DNA of 64,000 nucleotides from Paenibacillus sp. CAA11 (GTDB taxonomy: Bacteria > Bacillota > Bacilli > Paenibacillales > Paenibacillaceae). Both the position numbers and the translations under genes were made by a program. The notes under the pieces are model-generated. The model made no database searches, had not been told where the DNA came from, and worked only from the letters and a program-made list of their open reading frames with translations. This document shows positions 51,926 through 61,738 of this stretch, one piece after another; position 1 is the first letter of the stretch; every line of letters begins with the position of its first letter. The DNA is taken from the NCBI RefSeq assembly GCF_003060825.1, contig NZ_CP028922.1, forward strand, positions 4,557,001 to 4,621,000. Reading direction: 5' to 3'.

Positions 51926-54289
51926 TCAGCTCCGTAGAATCTGTATGCTCCCTTGGCCTCCATCGATGATGACCCGATCCCCCGTCTTCAGCCTTGCTGT
52001 AGCATTCCCGCAGCCAACGACCGCAGGAATCCCGAGTTCCCTAGCGACAATCGCCGCATGGGATAAAGGAGCGCCGACATCGGTAATAATAGCGGCAGCT
52101 TTGGGGAAGAGGGGGGTCCACCCTATATTCGTTGTAGAGGCTACCAGAATCTCCCCTGTCTTCAGAAGTTCTCCGTCTTCCGGCTTGGCAAGCACGCGCA
52201 CACTTCCTTCAACTCGGCCGGATGCGCCGGCAAAGCCAGTCAGCACCTCGGAGGCCGCGGAATCCCTCGAAGGCTGGGTGGGATCATAAAGGTCAATTCT
52301 CCGATTCGGGTCTTTACTCCAGAGCACAGGTTCAAATCTTCCCCGGATCACAGAGGGGAAGGGCGGCAAGGATTGATATTTAGCGTAAGTCTGTTTGCGG
52401 GCAGGAATATGAGCGTCAGCCAAAGCCCCTCCTTCCAGCCAGTGCAAAATTTCTTGGATATAAAGAAAGAAAATGTCCTCTCCGAGCCCTGTTAGTTCAC
52501 CGGCCTTAAGCGCAAATGCCCGGTTGACACGGAATACTCTCGTCCATTCAGACCTGGCCGCCTCACGTATTTGCGGTCCCCTGATGGCCCGTTCTGCCTG
52601 CTTCCTAATCTTCTTGACCTTACCGGGGAATCTCGACTTTACCTGCGACCACACCTCTTCATTCTGGACTTGCTGTTTATGAAGCAAATTCTCCGGATCT
52701 ATATCCGATGCCTCAAAGTCCTTGATCTGCTGCTCCAACCAATCGCCATTTTCATAAGGAGCAGGAATAGACAGCTCATGCTCGTGGGGACCCCGGTGAC
52801 CATACTTGAACATGTATTCCTCTCTGCTAATCTCCCCTCTTGCAAGCTGAGGAATGCCTCGCAGTGGCCCCAGACTCTCAAGCCCCGAGCCCTCGCCGCT
52901 GCTGGAAAGAAGCCTATAGGCGGCCTCTTCGCCCAGCAGTCTGCCAAGCTTCTGTCTGAGCTTCACATAACGCTGCATCTCCCCACTAGTTCCTTCAAAT
53001 GCCGTCCATAAGGCCTGTACACTCCTTGGCCAAAGCTCCCGATTCCATAAATCCAGCAGTTCTTCCCGGCTGCAGGCGCTTTGAATGCGATCTGTCAGAA
53101 TTCTGCAATCTTCCGGTGCCCCCTTCAGAAATTCATCCATTTCCTTAATCGTTTGTCTTGTCTTCCTTGCACTATAGATCATCCTTGGGACTACAGCCTT
53201 CACAAGCTCCAGCTTGCCGAAGGGGTGGCGGGGAATCTCTATCCCTTCGGGCAGCCTGCCAAATACGTTGCTCATCTTGCTCCAGAGTGCCCCCGTACCG
53301 ATTCCAAAGGCTCGGAAAGCGGACAAAGGTACACTGATATTGGAGTAGATTCTCCCGCAGATATTGCCGGATAACAGGTAATGTCCTGGAATGACCCTCT
53401 GCTCTTCATCGAGCTTGCGCAGCACCGACCAACTAAGCGGTGTAACGACGTCGGGAATGGATTCCCCGATATTCGTGTTGGTCCACAAATCATCACCGGC
53501 CCGTGAATCGTTCCATTCAAAGGTGTCCGGATTACCGGGATTCAGCGTAGTTACAGGCCGCGCTTGAAGCAAATATAATTTCCCATCCGCTACTGCCCAC
53601 TCCAGGTCCAGAGCTATCCCCTGTTCCTTCTCCAGCGCCGAGGCGTAACGGTAGAGCTTAGACGCATACCTCCGAAAGGCATCCGGGCCCTCGTATTTCC
53701 CTTTAGGTCTAACTAGAGAAAAAGAAAACGCATTAGCCTCGCCTGATACAAGCTGCTCTCCAAGCCCATACACATAGTTGCCTGTCATTATCGCGCGGCT
53801 GCCGGTTACAGGATCAGCTGTGAAGAGTACTCCGGCCATCTCGGAAGGAACCATCCGCTGAATGACAATGGCGACCTGATGGGACTGCTCCATGGCCTGC
53901 ACCGAGCTGTAGACCTGTACTCGGTCTGCATACTGGGATTGATGCACCTTGTATAAAGCTTGCTCGATCTCTTCATCCGTCTTTACATTCAGAACCGTAT
54001 CGAACTCTCCGGCAAATGAGGCAGCTGCCGAATCTTCACTCAAAGCCGAGGATCGGACAGCAAATAGCACATGCGGGGAAGCAAGACGAATCGCCTGCAG
54101 ATGCTGCCGAATATCGTGCCAAGCGGCAGAGCTAAGCTGCCCCCTCTCGAATGCTCCCGGAAGCACAACAAATCCTTCGGGAACAGGGTATCGCTTTTGA
54201 ATCATTCTGGCCAAACTGCTGCCCTTCCCTCCTGCTAACGACTGAAGATGTGCGGGCAATGTCTTAAGGCTATAAACCATCCGATCCAC
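51926..54289 (-). CDS. PEP/pyruvate-binding enzyme, rifampicin-phosphotransferase-like
   Basis: 787 residues from GTG 54289 behind AAAGGAGTGAATTCT; ATG 54280 is an alternative. The N-terminal PPDK-type ATP domain (about 1-260) has GGKGSSLARMIQKRYPVPEG, FAVRSSALSEDSAAASFAGEFDT and LEWAVADGKLYLLQARPVTT. A long middle part (about 265-690) resembles the drug-binding domain of rifampicin phosphotransferase in size. The C-terminal swivelling His domain has GWTPLFPKAAAIITDVGAPLSHAAIVARELGIPAVVG with the catalytic His. The order ATP, middle, His is that of Rph rather than PEP synthase. Antibiotic inactivation is plausible, not shown. Confidence 0.8.
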   Translation of the reverse strand: MDRMVYSLKTLPAHLQSLAGGKGSSLARMIQKRYPVPEGFVVLPGAFERGQLSSAAWHDIRQHLQAIRLASPHVLFAVRSSALSEDSAAASFAGEFDTVLNVKTDEEIEQALYKVHQSQYADRVQVYSSVQAMEQSHQVAIVIQRMVPSEMAGVLFTADPVTGSRAIMTGNYVYGLGEQLVSGEANAFSFSLVRPKGKYEGPDAFRRYASKLYRYASALEKEQGIALDLEWAVADGKLYLLQARPVTTLNPGNPDTFEWNDSRAGDDLWTNTNIGESIPDVVTPLSWSVLRKLDEEQRVIPGHYLLSGNICGRIYSNISVPLSAFRAFGIGTGALWSKMSNVFGRLPEGIEIPRHPFGKLELVKAVVPRMIYSARKTRQTIKEMDEFLKGAPEDCRILTDRIQSACSREELLDLWNRELWPRSVQALWTAFEGTSGEMQRYVKLRQKLGRLLGEEAAYRLLSSSGEGSGLESLGPLRGIPQLARGEISREEYMFKYGHRGPHEHELSIPAPYENGDWLEQQIKDFEASDIDPENLLHKQQVQNEEVWSQVKSRFPGKVKKIRKQAERAIRGPQIREAARSEWTRVFRVNRAFALKAGELTGLGEDIFFLYIQEILHWLEGGALADAHIPARKQTYAKYQSLPPFPSVIRGRFEPVLWSKDPNRRIDLYDPTQPSRDSAASEVLTGFAGASGRVEGSVRVLAKPEDGELLKTGEILVASTTNIGWTPLFPKAAAIITDVGAPLSHAAIVARELGIPAVVGCGNATARLKTGDRVIIDGGQGSIQILRS

Positions 54290-54454
54290 AGAATTCACTC
54301 CTTTAACCTGCAATATCGTCATGAGACGAAACTGCAGGTTATCTTGATATATAGTATCTTTTGATACTTTATTTCACTTTATACTTTTCGTCAACCTTCA
54401 TTTATCTCATGAATCGCCTTAGTCTTATTGCTTGGCTCTCCTGAACAAACATAA

Positions 54455-54486
54455 AAGGCTCTTGAACCATGAGGTTCAAGAGCCTT
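54455..54486 (-). terminator. Terminator of the MFS gene
   Basis: AAGGCTCTTGAACC and its exact complement enclose ATGA, followed on the minus strand by TTATGTTTG. Confidence 0.75.
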
Positions 54487-54528
54487 CTGTGCATCAGCTA
54501 TGATATATAGATATATTAATGGGACATG

Positions 54529-55722
54529 CTATGCTGCCTTACGTTCTGCTATATAGCTGGCGAGAGCAATGACCAGGCCAACTCCCACCAGAACGGCCCC
54601 CACCCAAGGCAGCGAAGTAATTCCTAGGTGTGTAATTACCAAGCCACCGATAAAGGCGCCGCCTGCATTACCTAGATTACCTGCAGAATGGTTAGAAGTA
54701 GAGGCAAGCGCGGGCGCTGCTCCGGCTAAATTCATAATTCTCACCTGCAGCCCTGGCATCACAGCAAAAGCTGCCGCACCCCAGAAGAAGATGGTGATCA
54801 CCGAGAGCATCGGACTTTGCACGGTCCAAGTGAACAAGGTCAGGATTACACAAATGACAAAGAGCAAGCCTAGGATTGCTGGCATCAGCTTCCAATCGGC
54901 CAGCTTTCCGCCTACCATATTCCCCAGCGTTACCCCGCATCCGAACAGCACCAGAATTAGGGTCACACTGTGTTCACCAAACCCTGTCACCTGCTCCAGC
55001 AGAGGGGTGATATAGGTAAACACCGTGAAGAGACCCGCATTGCCAAGCCCGCCGATGAGCAGGAAGAGCAGCAGCTTCGGCTGGGCCAGTGACCGCACCT
55101 GCTGAGCTAGACCGGCCTGCTTCTCCTTAGCGAGTCTAGGAATAAACACCAGGATGCCAATCAGAGCAAGCACACCCATCAGAACAATGGCCCCGAAGGA
55201 AGCCCGCCAACCAAGGTGTTGGCCGACAAAGGTGCCCAGCGGAACCCCGATAATGTTTGCGATTGTCAGCCCTGCCATCATAATCGAGACAGCCCCGGCC
55301 CTGCGCTCTGGACGTACCAGATTCGAAGCGATCACCGCACCCGCCCCGAAGAAGGTTCCATGGGCGAGAGCCGTAAGCATCCGTGCCCCCATAAGAATTG
55401 CATAATTCGGCGCGAACACGGAGATGGCATTTCCTGCAATAAATATTGCCATTAGTAGGCAAAGCAGCAGCTTCTGTGGCAGGCGTATCGTCAGCATAGT
55501 TAGAATGGGTGCCCCAAACGCCACACCCAGCGCATAGCCCGTAATCAGCTGACCAGCAGTGGAGATACTTACGCTTAAGTCCTCTGCGATATTCGGCAAC
55601 AGCCCCATAATTACAAATTCAGTCATTCCGATGGCAAAGGCCCCCACCGTTAGCGATAGAAGCGACACCGGAAATTTCTTCTGCGCCGGTGCGCCTTCTG
55701 CAGATGATGTAATAGAGTTCAT
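54529..55722 (-). CDS. MFS drug/sugar efflux transporter (AraJ/DHA1 type)
   Basis: 397 residues from ATG 55722; the frame continues upstream but without a better site, so the start is moderately sure. Twelve helices. Family markers: FAIGMTEFVIMGLLPNIAEDL in helix 1, GARMLTALAHGTFFGAGAVI, and motif C-like GLTIANIIGVPLGTFVGQ in helix 5. This subgroup exports arabinose, purines, chloramphenicol and others. A monocistronic gene with its own terminator. Confidence 0.9.
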   Translation of the reverse strand: MNSITSSAEGAPAQKKFPVSLLSLTVGAFAIGMTEFVIMGLLPNIAEDLSVSISTAGQLITGYALGVAFGAPILTMLTIRLPQKLLLCLLMAIFIAGNAISVFAPNYAILMGARMLTALAHGTFFGAGAVIASNLVRPERRAGAVSIMMAGLTIANIIGVPLGTFVGQHLGWRASFGAIVLMGVLALIGILVFIPRLAKEKQAGLAQQVRSLAQPKLLLFLLIGGLGNAGLFTVFTYITPLLEQVTGFGEHSVTLILVLFGCGVTLGNMVGGKLADWKLMPAILGLLFVICVILTLFTWTVQSPMLSVITIFFWGAAAFAVMPGLQVRIMNLAGAAPALASTSNHSAGNLGNAGGAFIGGLVITHLGITSLPWVGAVLVGVGLVIALASYIAERKAA

Positions 55723-55892
55723 TTGAATTCTGTTCAACCTTTCTACCATATACATAAACAACAACTTATCTATTATAGAGGAATTTAAGCGGGCGACCAA
55801 CAAAAATATCACAACCGCCCCTCCCTGTCAGAGGCTAAAGAGCCCGTGACACACCAGCATTCTATTATTCTTTTAAATTTAAAATATTTATA

Positions 55893-55922
55893 TTGCAAGA
55901 AAATATCCCCAGACTTTATGAT
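55893..55922 (+). promoter_or_regulatory. Sigma-A promoter of the SLH gene at 55988
   Basis: TTGCAA (55893-55898), 18 bases, TATGAT (55917-55922). The leader then holds ACTCAT-CAGG-ATGAGT, a small stem. Confidence 0.65.
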
Positions 55923-55987
55923 ATAGCTACTCATCAGGATGAGTATGGTTTTTACGACTCTATCAACCCACAACAGGAGGCACCAAC

Positions 55988-58111
55988 TTGAACAAGAGAA
56001 CTCTTATCAAAGCCATGACTGCCGCAGCATTGCTCGGCACCATTGCCCTGCCAGCCCAAGCTGCAACGAACTTCAACGATATTGACGGATCCTTTGCTAA
56101 GGATGCGATCAATAAGCTGGTAGAGTCGGGAATTATCAACGGTACTGGGAACGGGAAATTCTCGCCCCAAGGGCAAATTACAAGACAGGATTTCGCCATT
56201 ATTCTAGCCAAGGCACTGAAGCTGGATGTGGATCACGCTCCTGCAACAGCCTCATTTTCAGATATTCCAACAACCCATTACGCCTTCAAATATGTAGAAG
56301 CCGCTGTCCAAGCAGGGCTGATCAAGGGCGAGGGGAACGGTCAGTTCGGTCTCGGACAGAACCTGAGCAGACAGGATATGGCTGTCCTCTTCACCCGAGC
56401 TCTGGGCACTGACGTTACCGGATATGGGGCAAACTTAAAATTTTCGGATTCTTCATCGATTGCTGACTATGCGAAAGACGCCGTTGGGGCCGCCGTACAA
56501 TTAGGGTTGCTTAACGGTGTAGGCAACAATACATTTAATCCAACCGGCTCAGCCGATCGAGCCTCCGTAGCTGCCGTGGCCAGCAAATTTCTGGATACCT
56601 ATAAAGCCAAGCAAGAGCAAAACACAAGCAGCAACCCGCCAGCGGCCGAGCAGCAACCGCAGACAACCACGCCTGCTCCCGCACCGTCTGCACCGGCCAG
56701 TACTGCAACTAGCTCAAGCAGTTCAAACGGTTCGAGCAGCGAAAGCTACACTCCGGTCTATAATGACACTCCAAGCTATAACGACATTCCAAGCTCTGAG
56801 GCAGACAGAGTGGCGCCTACAGTCCGCCTCTTGTCGGTGCCTACCATCACGTTAGGGCAATTTGTAACTGTAAGCAGCAATGAGCTCGGCACGGTCTATC
56901 TGGTTCCCTTCGCCCAGGAGCCTTCCTCTAAGTCAGCTCTGGATGAGCTGGTGAGCAGCAACCAGGCTAAAAAAGCAGCAGTAGCAACGGTTAATGCGGA
57001 AACCCTCCTGTCCACGGAAGGTCTACCGGCAGGGAACTATAAAGTGTATGCACTTGATGCATCCGGCAATGTGTCCGCTTCTACCAGCAAGATTGAGCTC
57101 AAACTGGCCGAGCTAAACAGCCCAACTGTCTCTTTTGCGGAAGGGGACTTGATTACACTCGCCTATGACGAGCCCCTGGATCTGAATTTCGTACCCACCG
57201 CTGAAGATCTAACCGTTACTGTAAAGGACGGGGATGTTCTGCCTCTGACCCATGAAGACATCACCGTGGATCCCGAAAGAGTCGAGATCAAGCTGCCGCA
57301 GCTCATGCAGCCTGGCCAGACGGTGATCGTGACCTACAGTCCTAAGCAGGCTGACAACCAAATTCGGGGAATCTCTGGCAGATTAGCTCCATCCTTCACC
57401 GGAAAGCAGCTTACCTACGGATTTACTGAGAAGCAATCAGAACTGCAGGAGAAATTAACAAGCGCTAAGTCCACTCTCGATTCGGCCCCAATTGGCACGA
57501 CAACCGGCAAATACCCGCAGGATGCCGCAGATACGCTGAATACAGCTATTGAACATGCTCAAAACCTGCTAAGCGGCACGGAAACGACTTATGCTGAACT
57601 GGACAGCACCATTCAGGAGCTAGATGCAGCGCTGATCACGTTCCAAGCTGCTGAAATTAAGCCGCTTCAACCTTCGCTTGTAACCAATGACGCCTTCGAG
57701 ATGAAGACTAAAGGAATCGACACGGAAAGCGATGTGCAAATCCTTGACTCCGAGGGCATGGATGGAACCTCCGATTCTTATAACACGCGGAATATCGATA
57801 ACCTTCTGCAAATATCCCGCGGCGGGGTGAATGAGAGCCTCCGTTATAATGACGCGGAGGGTGCGCATTACTTCGAAATCGTCGACGAGAACGACGCCGT
57901 GCTGGGCACGGTCTCCATTTCGGTTGAAGTGGAAACGCCTTTCGCCTTCCTGCAAGCAACAGGACCGCACGGGATGGTCGTCATCCCGACCAGCAGAGTC
58001 ACGGTAAACACCCAGGCTGCCTTGGTCTTCACCATTAAGGAAGAAGGCCGGGAGGACGTCAAGGTTAACCTGCCTATGATCATACAGCCTGCCGTACAAC
58101 CCCAGCCATAA
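55988..58111 (+). CDS. SLH-anchored surface protein with Ig-like and FIVAR-type regions
   Basis: 707 residues from TTG 55988 behind AGGAGGCACCAAC. Signal peptide (about 1-26, ending PAQAA). Three SLH domains at about 27-75 (FNDIDGSFAKDAINKLVESG), 88-140 (FSDIPTTHYAFKYVEAAVQAG) and 152-205 (YAKDAVGAAVQLGLLNGVGN). A Gln/Pro/Ser linker (about 213-275) is followed by beta-rich segments (YKVYALDASGNVSAST; LITLAYDEPLDLNFVP), a FIVAR-like helical unit (about 480-550, LNTAIEHAQNLLSGTETTYAE) and a beta-rich end. It should sit on the wall polymer; the partner is unknown. Confidence 0.92.
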   Translation: MNKRTLIKAMTAAALLGTIALPAQAATNFNDIDGSFAKDAINKLVESGIINGTGNGKFSPQGQITRQDFAIILAKALKLDVDHAPATASFSDIPTTHYAFKYVEAAVQAGLIKGEGNGQFGLGQNLSRQDMAVLFTRALGTDVTGYGANLKFSDSSSIADYAKDAVGAAVQLGLLNGVGNNTFNPTGSADRASVAAVASKFLDTYKAKQEQNTSSNPPAAEQQPQTTTPAPAPSAPASTATSSSSSNGSSSESYTPVYNDTPSYNDIPSSEADRVAPTVRLLSVPTITLGQFVTVSSNELGTVYLVPFAQEPSSKSALDELVSSNQAKKAAVATVNAETLLSTEGLPAGNYKVYALDASGNVSASTSKIELKLAELNSPTVSFAEGDLITLAYDEPLDLNFVPTAEDLTVTVKDGDVLPLTHEDITVDPERVEIKLPQLMQPGQTVIVTYSPKQADNQIRGISGRLAPSFTGKQLTYGFTEKQSELQEKLTSAKSTLDSAPIGTTTGKYPQDAADTLNTAIEHAQNLLSGTETTYAELDSTIQELDAALITFQAAEIKPLQPSLVTNDAFEMKTKGIDTESDVQILDSEGMDGTSDSYNTRNIDNLLQISRGGVNESLRYNDAEGAHYFEIVDENDAVLGTVSISVEVETPFAFLQATGPHGMVVIPTSRVTVNTQAALVFTIKEEGREDVKVNLPMIIQPAVQPQP

Positions 58112-58133
58112 ATCTAATCTACATTCATGCACA

Positions 58134-58186
58134 GCAGATAGCAGACAGGCAGGCCCCATCAGGGAGCCTGCCTGTCTGCTATCTGC
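58134..58186. terminator. Terminator with a perfect 21-bp stem
   Basis: 58134-58154 pairs exactly with 58166-58186 across an 11-base loop. It separates the convergent SLH and MBL genes. Confidence 0.8.
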
Positions 58187-58233
58187 GTTATAATCATCTT
58201 AAAAGTTCAGCGTATAGGTATACGCAGCTTCGC

Positions 58234-58992
58234 TTAAAAGGCGTAGGCTTCGCCGTCTTCCGGCACGAGGACATTTGAAGAGATACCTCGTGCACTCAGG
58301 AAGCTCCTCAATTCATCTCTGGATAATGTCCAATGGTTTACAGCCTCCATATGAACTGAAATCACCTGGGCTTCAGGGGCGGCTTTGCACACTTCATGAA
58401 TATCGTCTTTGCCCATCACCAGAGAACCTCCTTCAAGGAATTGATTATCTCCGCCGTTCACAACAATGACTGCAGATTTGTGCATGTTAATAACATCGTG
58501 AACAGCTTCAATCCATACGGTGTCCCCTGCTACATACAGAGTTTTTTCCGCCGAATGTTTGAAGACAACGCCGGATACCCTGCCTGTTATCTTCAGTATC
58601 TCTCCCCGGCCGTGCTCGCCTTTTGTTTTGATCAATTGGATGCCCTCATACACGGTATCCTCCTGTAGAACTTCAACATTGGAGAATCCAGCCTGCTTGA
58701 CTACCTGAGCATCTTCCTCATTTTGTACAAACATCTTAAGGTCCTTAGGCAAGATCTCCTTGGCCGCCTCGTCGAAGTGATCCAAGTGCAAATGGGTGAC
58801 AATTACAGCATCTACATTGATAATATCATCAATGGGTATCGACAGACCGACTAGAGGATTATTCTGATCCTGTCTTACGGAATTTTTAAAGGGAGGGTAG
58901 GTTCCTTTTTCCGCCAGCATAGGATCTATCAAAAACCGCCTGCCCGCAAATTCCACAACCAGTGTGGCATTCCGAATGAGTTGTATGTTCAA
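58234..58992 (-). CDS. MBL-fold metal-dependent hydrolase
   Basis: 252 residues. LIRNATLVVEFAGRRFLIDP opens the fold; the metal motif is VTHLHLDHFDEAA; later ligands lie in KGEHGRGE, LYVAGDTVWI and SVHMEAVNHW. It is shorter than the MBL protein at 1772 and lacks a membrane anchor, so it is cytoplasmic. It is divergent from an Lrp-type regulator gene 140 bases away, which may control it. The substrate is unknown. Confidence 0.88.
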   Translation of the reverse strand: MNIQLIRNATLVVEFAGRRFLIDPMLAEKGTYPPFKNSVRQDQNNPLVGLSIPIDDIINVDAVIVTHLHLDHFDEAAKEILPKDLKMFVQNEEDAQVVKQAGFSNVEVLQEDTVYEGIQLIKTKGEHGRGEILKITGRVSGVVFKHSAEKTLYVAGDTVWIEAVHDVINMHKSAVIVVNGGDNQFLEGGSLVMGKDDIHEVCKAAPEAQVISVHMEAVNHWTLSRDELRSFLSARGISSNVLVPEDGEAYAF

Positions 58993-59134
58993 GTGGATTC
59001 ACTCCTATTCTGCAATATAGGTTTAGTGTATACTCTGTCAAAGCACCAATACATACAAGAAATCAAGTCTTTGGGCCGTTTGGCTTGAACTTTGAAAAAG
59101 TCAGCGCATTTTGCATGGAAGGGATGGAGCTCTG

Positions 59135-59545
59135 ATGCTGGATCACACCGACAAGCTAATCTTAGAAGAGCTGTCTAAGAACAGCCGCATAACCATGAAG
59201 GAATTAGGGGAGAAAGTCCATTTAACAGGCCAAGCCGCCGCGACCCGGGTAGCGAAATTAGAAGACAGCGGAGTGATTGAGGGCTATACCGTTCAAGTCA
59301 ATCAAGCCAAGCTAGGCTTCTCCATTCATGCTTTGATTAATATCTGGACGAAGAACATTCATCACGACCCTTATCTCTCTTTTATAAAAACGCAGGAAGA
59401 ATACGTCATCAACAACTATAAAATCAGCGGGGACAGCTGTTATATGCTTGAATGCAGATTCCCCTCAAACCAAGTGTTAGATGAGTTTCTGATCGGCCTA
59501 AACCAATATGTGAACTACAAACTGTCCATTGTCATCAATAAATAG
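59135..59545 (+). CDS. Lrp/AsnC-family transcription regulator
   Basis: 136 residues from ATG 59135 behind GGAG; the frame to 59111 has no better site. HTH: LDHTDKLILEELSKNSRITM and TGQAAATRVAKLEDSGVIEG. The C-terminal RAM domain is LGFSIHALINIWT and ISGDSCYMLECRFPSNQVLDEFL. Such proteins often sense an amino acid. The divergent MBL hydrolase gene is a likely target. A terminator follows at once. Confidence 0.92.
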   Translation: MLDHTDKLILEELSKNSRITMKELGEKVHLTGQAAATRVAKLEDSGVIEGYTVQVNQAKLGFSIHALINIWTKNIHHDPYLSFIKTQEEYVINNYKISGDSCYMLECRFPSNQVLDEFLIGLNQYVNYKLSIVINK

Positions 59546-59551
59546 CGTAAA

Positions 59552-59583
59552 AAAACATACCACACACGGGGGTGGTATGTTTT
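59552..59583. terminator. Bidirectional terminator between the Lrp and amidase genes
   Basis: AAAACATACCAC pairs with GTGGTATGTTTT across ACACGGGG, with T-rich ends on both strands. Confidence 0.8.
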
Positions 59584-59613
59584 GTCTTCATGATCAGCTC
59601 CGGTTAAGCTTCA

Positions 59614-61515
59614 TTATGGCAGCAGTGCCGGCGGCTTACGATGGTGCGTTCCCTGCTCATAAGCATAGGCGAACTTAATGAGTGTCGGTTCATCATAGGA
59701 ACGGCCGAGGAATTCGATGCCTGCGGCAAGCCCATCCGGTGTGAAGCCCGCCGGAACAGAGATGGCCGGGAAGCCGGAGAATGGGCTTAGCCGATTATTG
59801 TTCCCCGCCTTGGAGGATTCGCCAATAGGCAAGCTTGCTTGGACCGTCGAAGGATACACAATGGCGTCCAGGTTATGGTCGGCCATCACCTTTAACAGGG
59901 CATCTCTGGTCAGCTTTGTTCGCTTAAGGACAATGTCCTTGTACTCTTCAGAGCCAAGGTCACGGGCATCCCTGGCTTTAAGCGAACTTTCAAGCGGCTT
60001 GTAGAACTGGCCGGAATTAATAATTTCGGTAAGCGAATGGTAAGGCGCATCGGGTTCATACTTTGCCAAATAGTCGTTAAGCTGGAACTTAAATTCGTAG
60101 TTGCTAAGGCTAGGATAAGCCATGATCTCATCGAGATTAGGGATCGCAATGGGCACCGTAGTCGCTCCAAGCTTCGACAGGTCCTTCACCGCGGCATTCA
60201 CCAGATCGGTTACCGGCTGAGCCCCGCTGTCTGTTCCAAACAGCTCAGTGGCCACCCCAATTCTCGCTCCCTTCAGCCCATCCTTATCGAGGTAGGTCGT
60301 ATAGCTCGCAGGCCGGTGCCCTATGCCGTAGGCCGTGGCAACATCTTCGGGGTCATATCCGGCTGTCGCATCGAGCAGTATAGCGGCATCCGTCACGGTG
60401 CGAGACATGGGACCGCCGGTATCCTGCGTCAGAGCCAGCGGAATGATCCCGTCACGGCTGGTCAAGCCAACAGTTGGCCGAATACCAACCAAGCTGTTAT
60501 AGGAGGACGGGATACGGATCGATCCCCCGGTATCGGTCCCAAAGCCGCCAAGGGCGAAATTGGAGGCAATGGCCGCACCGGTTCCGGCACTGGAGCCGCC
60601 AGGACTATGGTCAAGCGCATAGGGATTCAGCGTCTGTCCGCCGAGTGAGCTGGCTCCGTCAATTCCGGAAGCGAACTCATCCAGATTGGTCTTCCCCAGA
60701 ATAATCGCCCCGGCTTCCTTCAGCTTGCGGATCATCTCCGCATCCTGACTAGGGACAGAGTCTTTCAGACACAGACACCCCGCCGTAGTCGGCATATCTG
60801 CAGTAGCGTAATTATCCTTAACGAGAATAGGAATTCCGTGAAGCGGACCGCGCACACCGTTCTCTTTGCGCTCTTGATCCTTCTTCTCCGCCTCCTCCAG
60901 CGCCTTCGGGTTGAGACTGATGACCGCACTGAGCTTGACGCCTTGATCATCATACTTGCTGATCCGATCGAGGTACATCTGCGTCAGCTCCTTATAAGTG
61001 AGCTTCCCTTGGCTAACCGCCTGCTGAATATCCGCGATCGTCGCTTCATTCAGCTCGAAAGGCTTCAAATACTCGTACACACGCTCAGCGATGAGAGCCG
61101 TCTGCTGCTGAGTTACATTCGCCGCCGGGGCGAACAATGTATCGCTGATGCCCTTCATAATTTGCTTCTCATACAGAGCGCCGATAGCTCCAGCTGCGGC
61201 ATTATGGTCCGGCACATCGGTGAAGGGTTCCTTGACATCAGGCAGACCGAGCGATTTCCCCAGCATCACGGCCAGGTTCTCACGTGTAACAGGGTTCGCA
61301 GCATCCAGACTAAACCTTACCTTGCTCCCCGCAAGCTCGCTCGCTTCATTCATCAGCGTGACCGCTTGCTTGACGGTGACAGGGCTTTCGGGCTGAGCAG
61401 CCGGAGCCTCCCAAGGCAGCGACGCTGCATATGTAGTGAAAGGAACAGATAGAAGCAAAGCACCTGTCATGAGCGTAGAGCATATGAATTTAAGTTTCAG
61501 CGGCTTTCCAACCAT
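59614..61515 (-). CDS. Exported amidase-signature enzyme with SLH-like segments
   Basis: 633 residues from ATG 61515, seven bases behind AAGGAGAG; ATG 61533 overlaps that site. Signal peptide (about 1-30, ending TTYAAS). Residues 40-150 contain SLH-like text (FTDVPDHNAAAGAIGALYEK, KGISDTLFAPAANVTQQQ). The amidase-signature catalytic triad is visible: Lys in ILVKDNYAT, cis-Ser and Ser in GGSSAGTGAAIASN and GTDTGGSIRIPSS. The C-terminal region (PFSGFPAISVPAGFTPDGLA) is intact. It should hydrolyse an amide outside the cell while bound to the wall. The substrate is unknown. Confidence 0.9.
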   Translation of the reverse strand: MVGKPLKLKFICSTLMTGALLLSVPFTTYAASLPWEAPAAQPESPVTVKQAVTLMNEASELAGSKVRFSLDAANPVTRENLAVMLGKSLGLPDVKEPFTDVPDHNAAAGAIGALYEKQIMKGISDTLFAPAANVTQQQTALIAERVYEYLKPFELNEATIADIQQAVSQGKLTYKELTQMYLDRISKYDDQGVKLSAVISLNPKALEEAEKKDQERKENGVRGPLHGIPILVKDNYATADMPTTAGCLCLKDSVPSQDAEMIRKLKEAGAIILGKTNLDEFASGIDGASSLGGQTLNPYALDHSPGGSSAGTGAAIASNFALGGFGTDTGGSIRIPSSYNSLVGIRPTVGLTSRDGIIPLALTQDTGGPMSRTVTDAAILLDATAGYDPEDVATAYGIGHRPASYTTYLDKDGLKGARIGVATELFGTDSGAQPVTDLVNAAVKDLSKLGATTVPIAIPNLDEIMAYPSLSNYEFKFQLNDYLAKYEPDAPYHSLTEIINSGQFYKPLESSLKARDARDLGSEEYKDIVLKRTKLTRDALLKVMADHNLDAIVYPSTVQASLPIGESSKAGNNNRLSPFSGFPAISVPAGFTPDGLAAGIEFLGRSYDEPTLIKFAYAYEQGTHHRKPPALLP

Positions 61516-61553
61516 TGGCGTTCTCTCCTTCATCCTGTATTTGGCTTGAGGAG

Positions 61554-61582
61554 ATTATATTTAATGTTAACTTATCTAACAA
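61554..61582 (-). promoter_or_regulatory. Sigma-A promoter of the amidase gene
   Basis: On the minus strand TTGTTA (61582-61577), 17 bases, TATAAT (61559-61554). The start point would fall about 30 bases before the ATG. Confidence 0.8.
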
Positions 61583-61738
61583 ACAATAAAACCAACCTGT
61601 AAAGCGTATACAATGAGCATATACTCGCCTTTATTTCAAATATCTCTTAAATTCTAACTATATATTTACCGCTTTAAAGCAGGATTTAAATAAATGATTT
61701 TCTATATCAACAAAAATAGTGTAAGGATATATTACATG

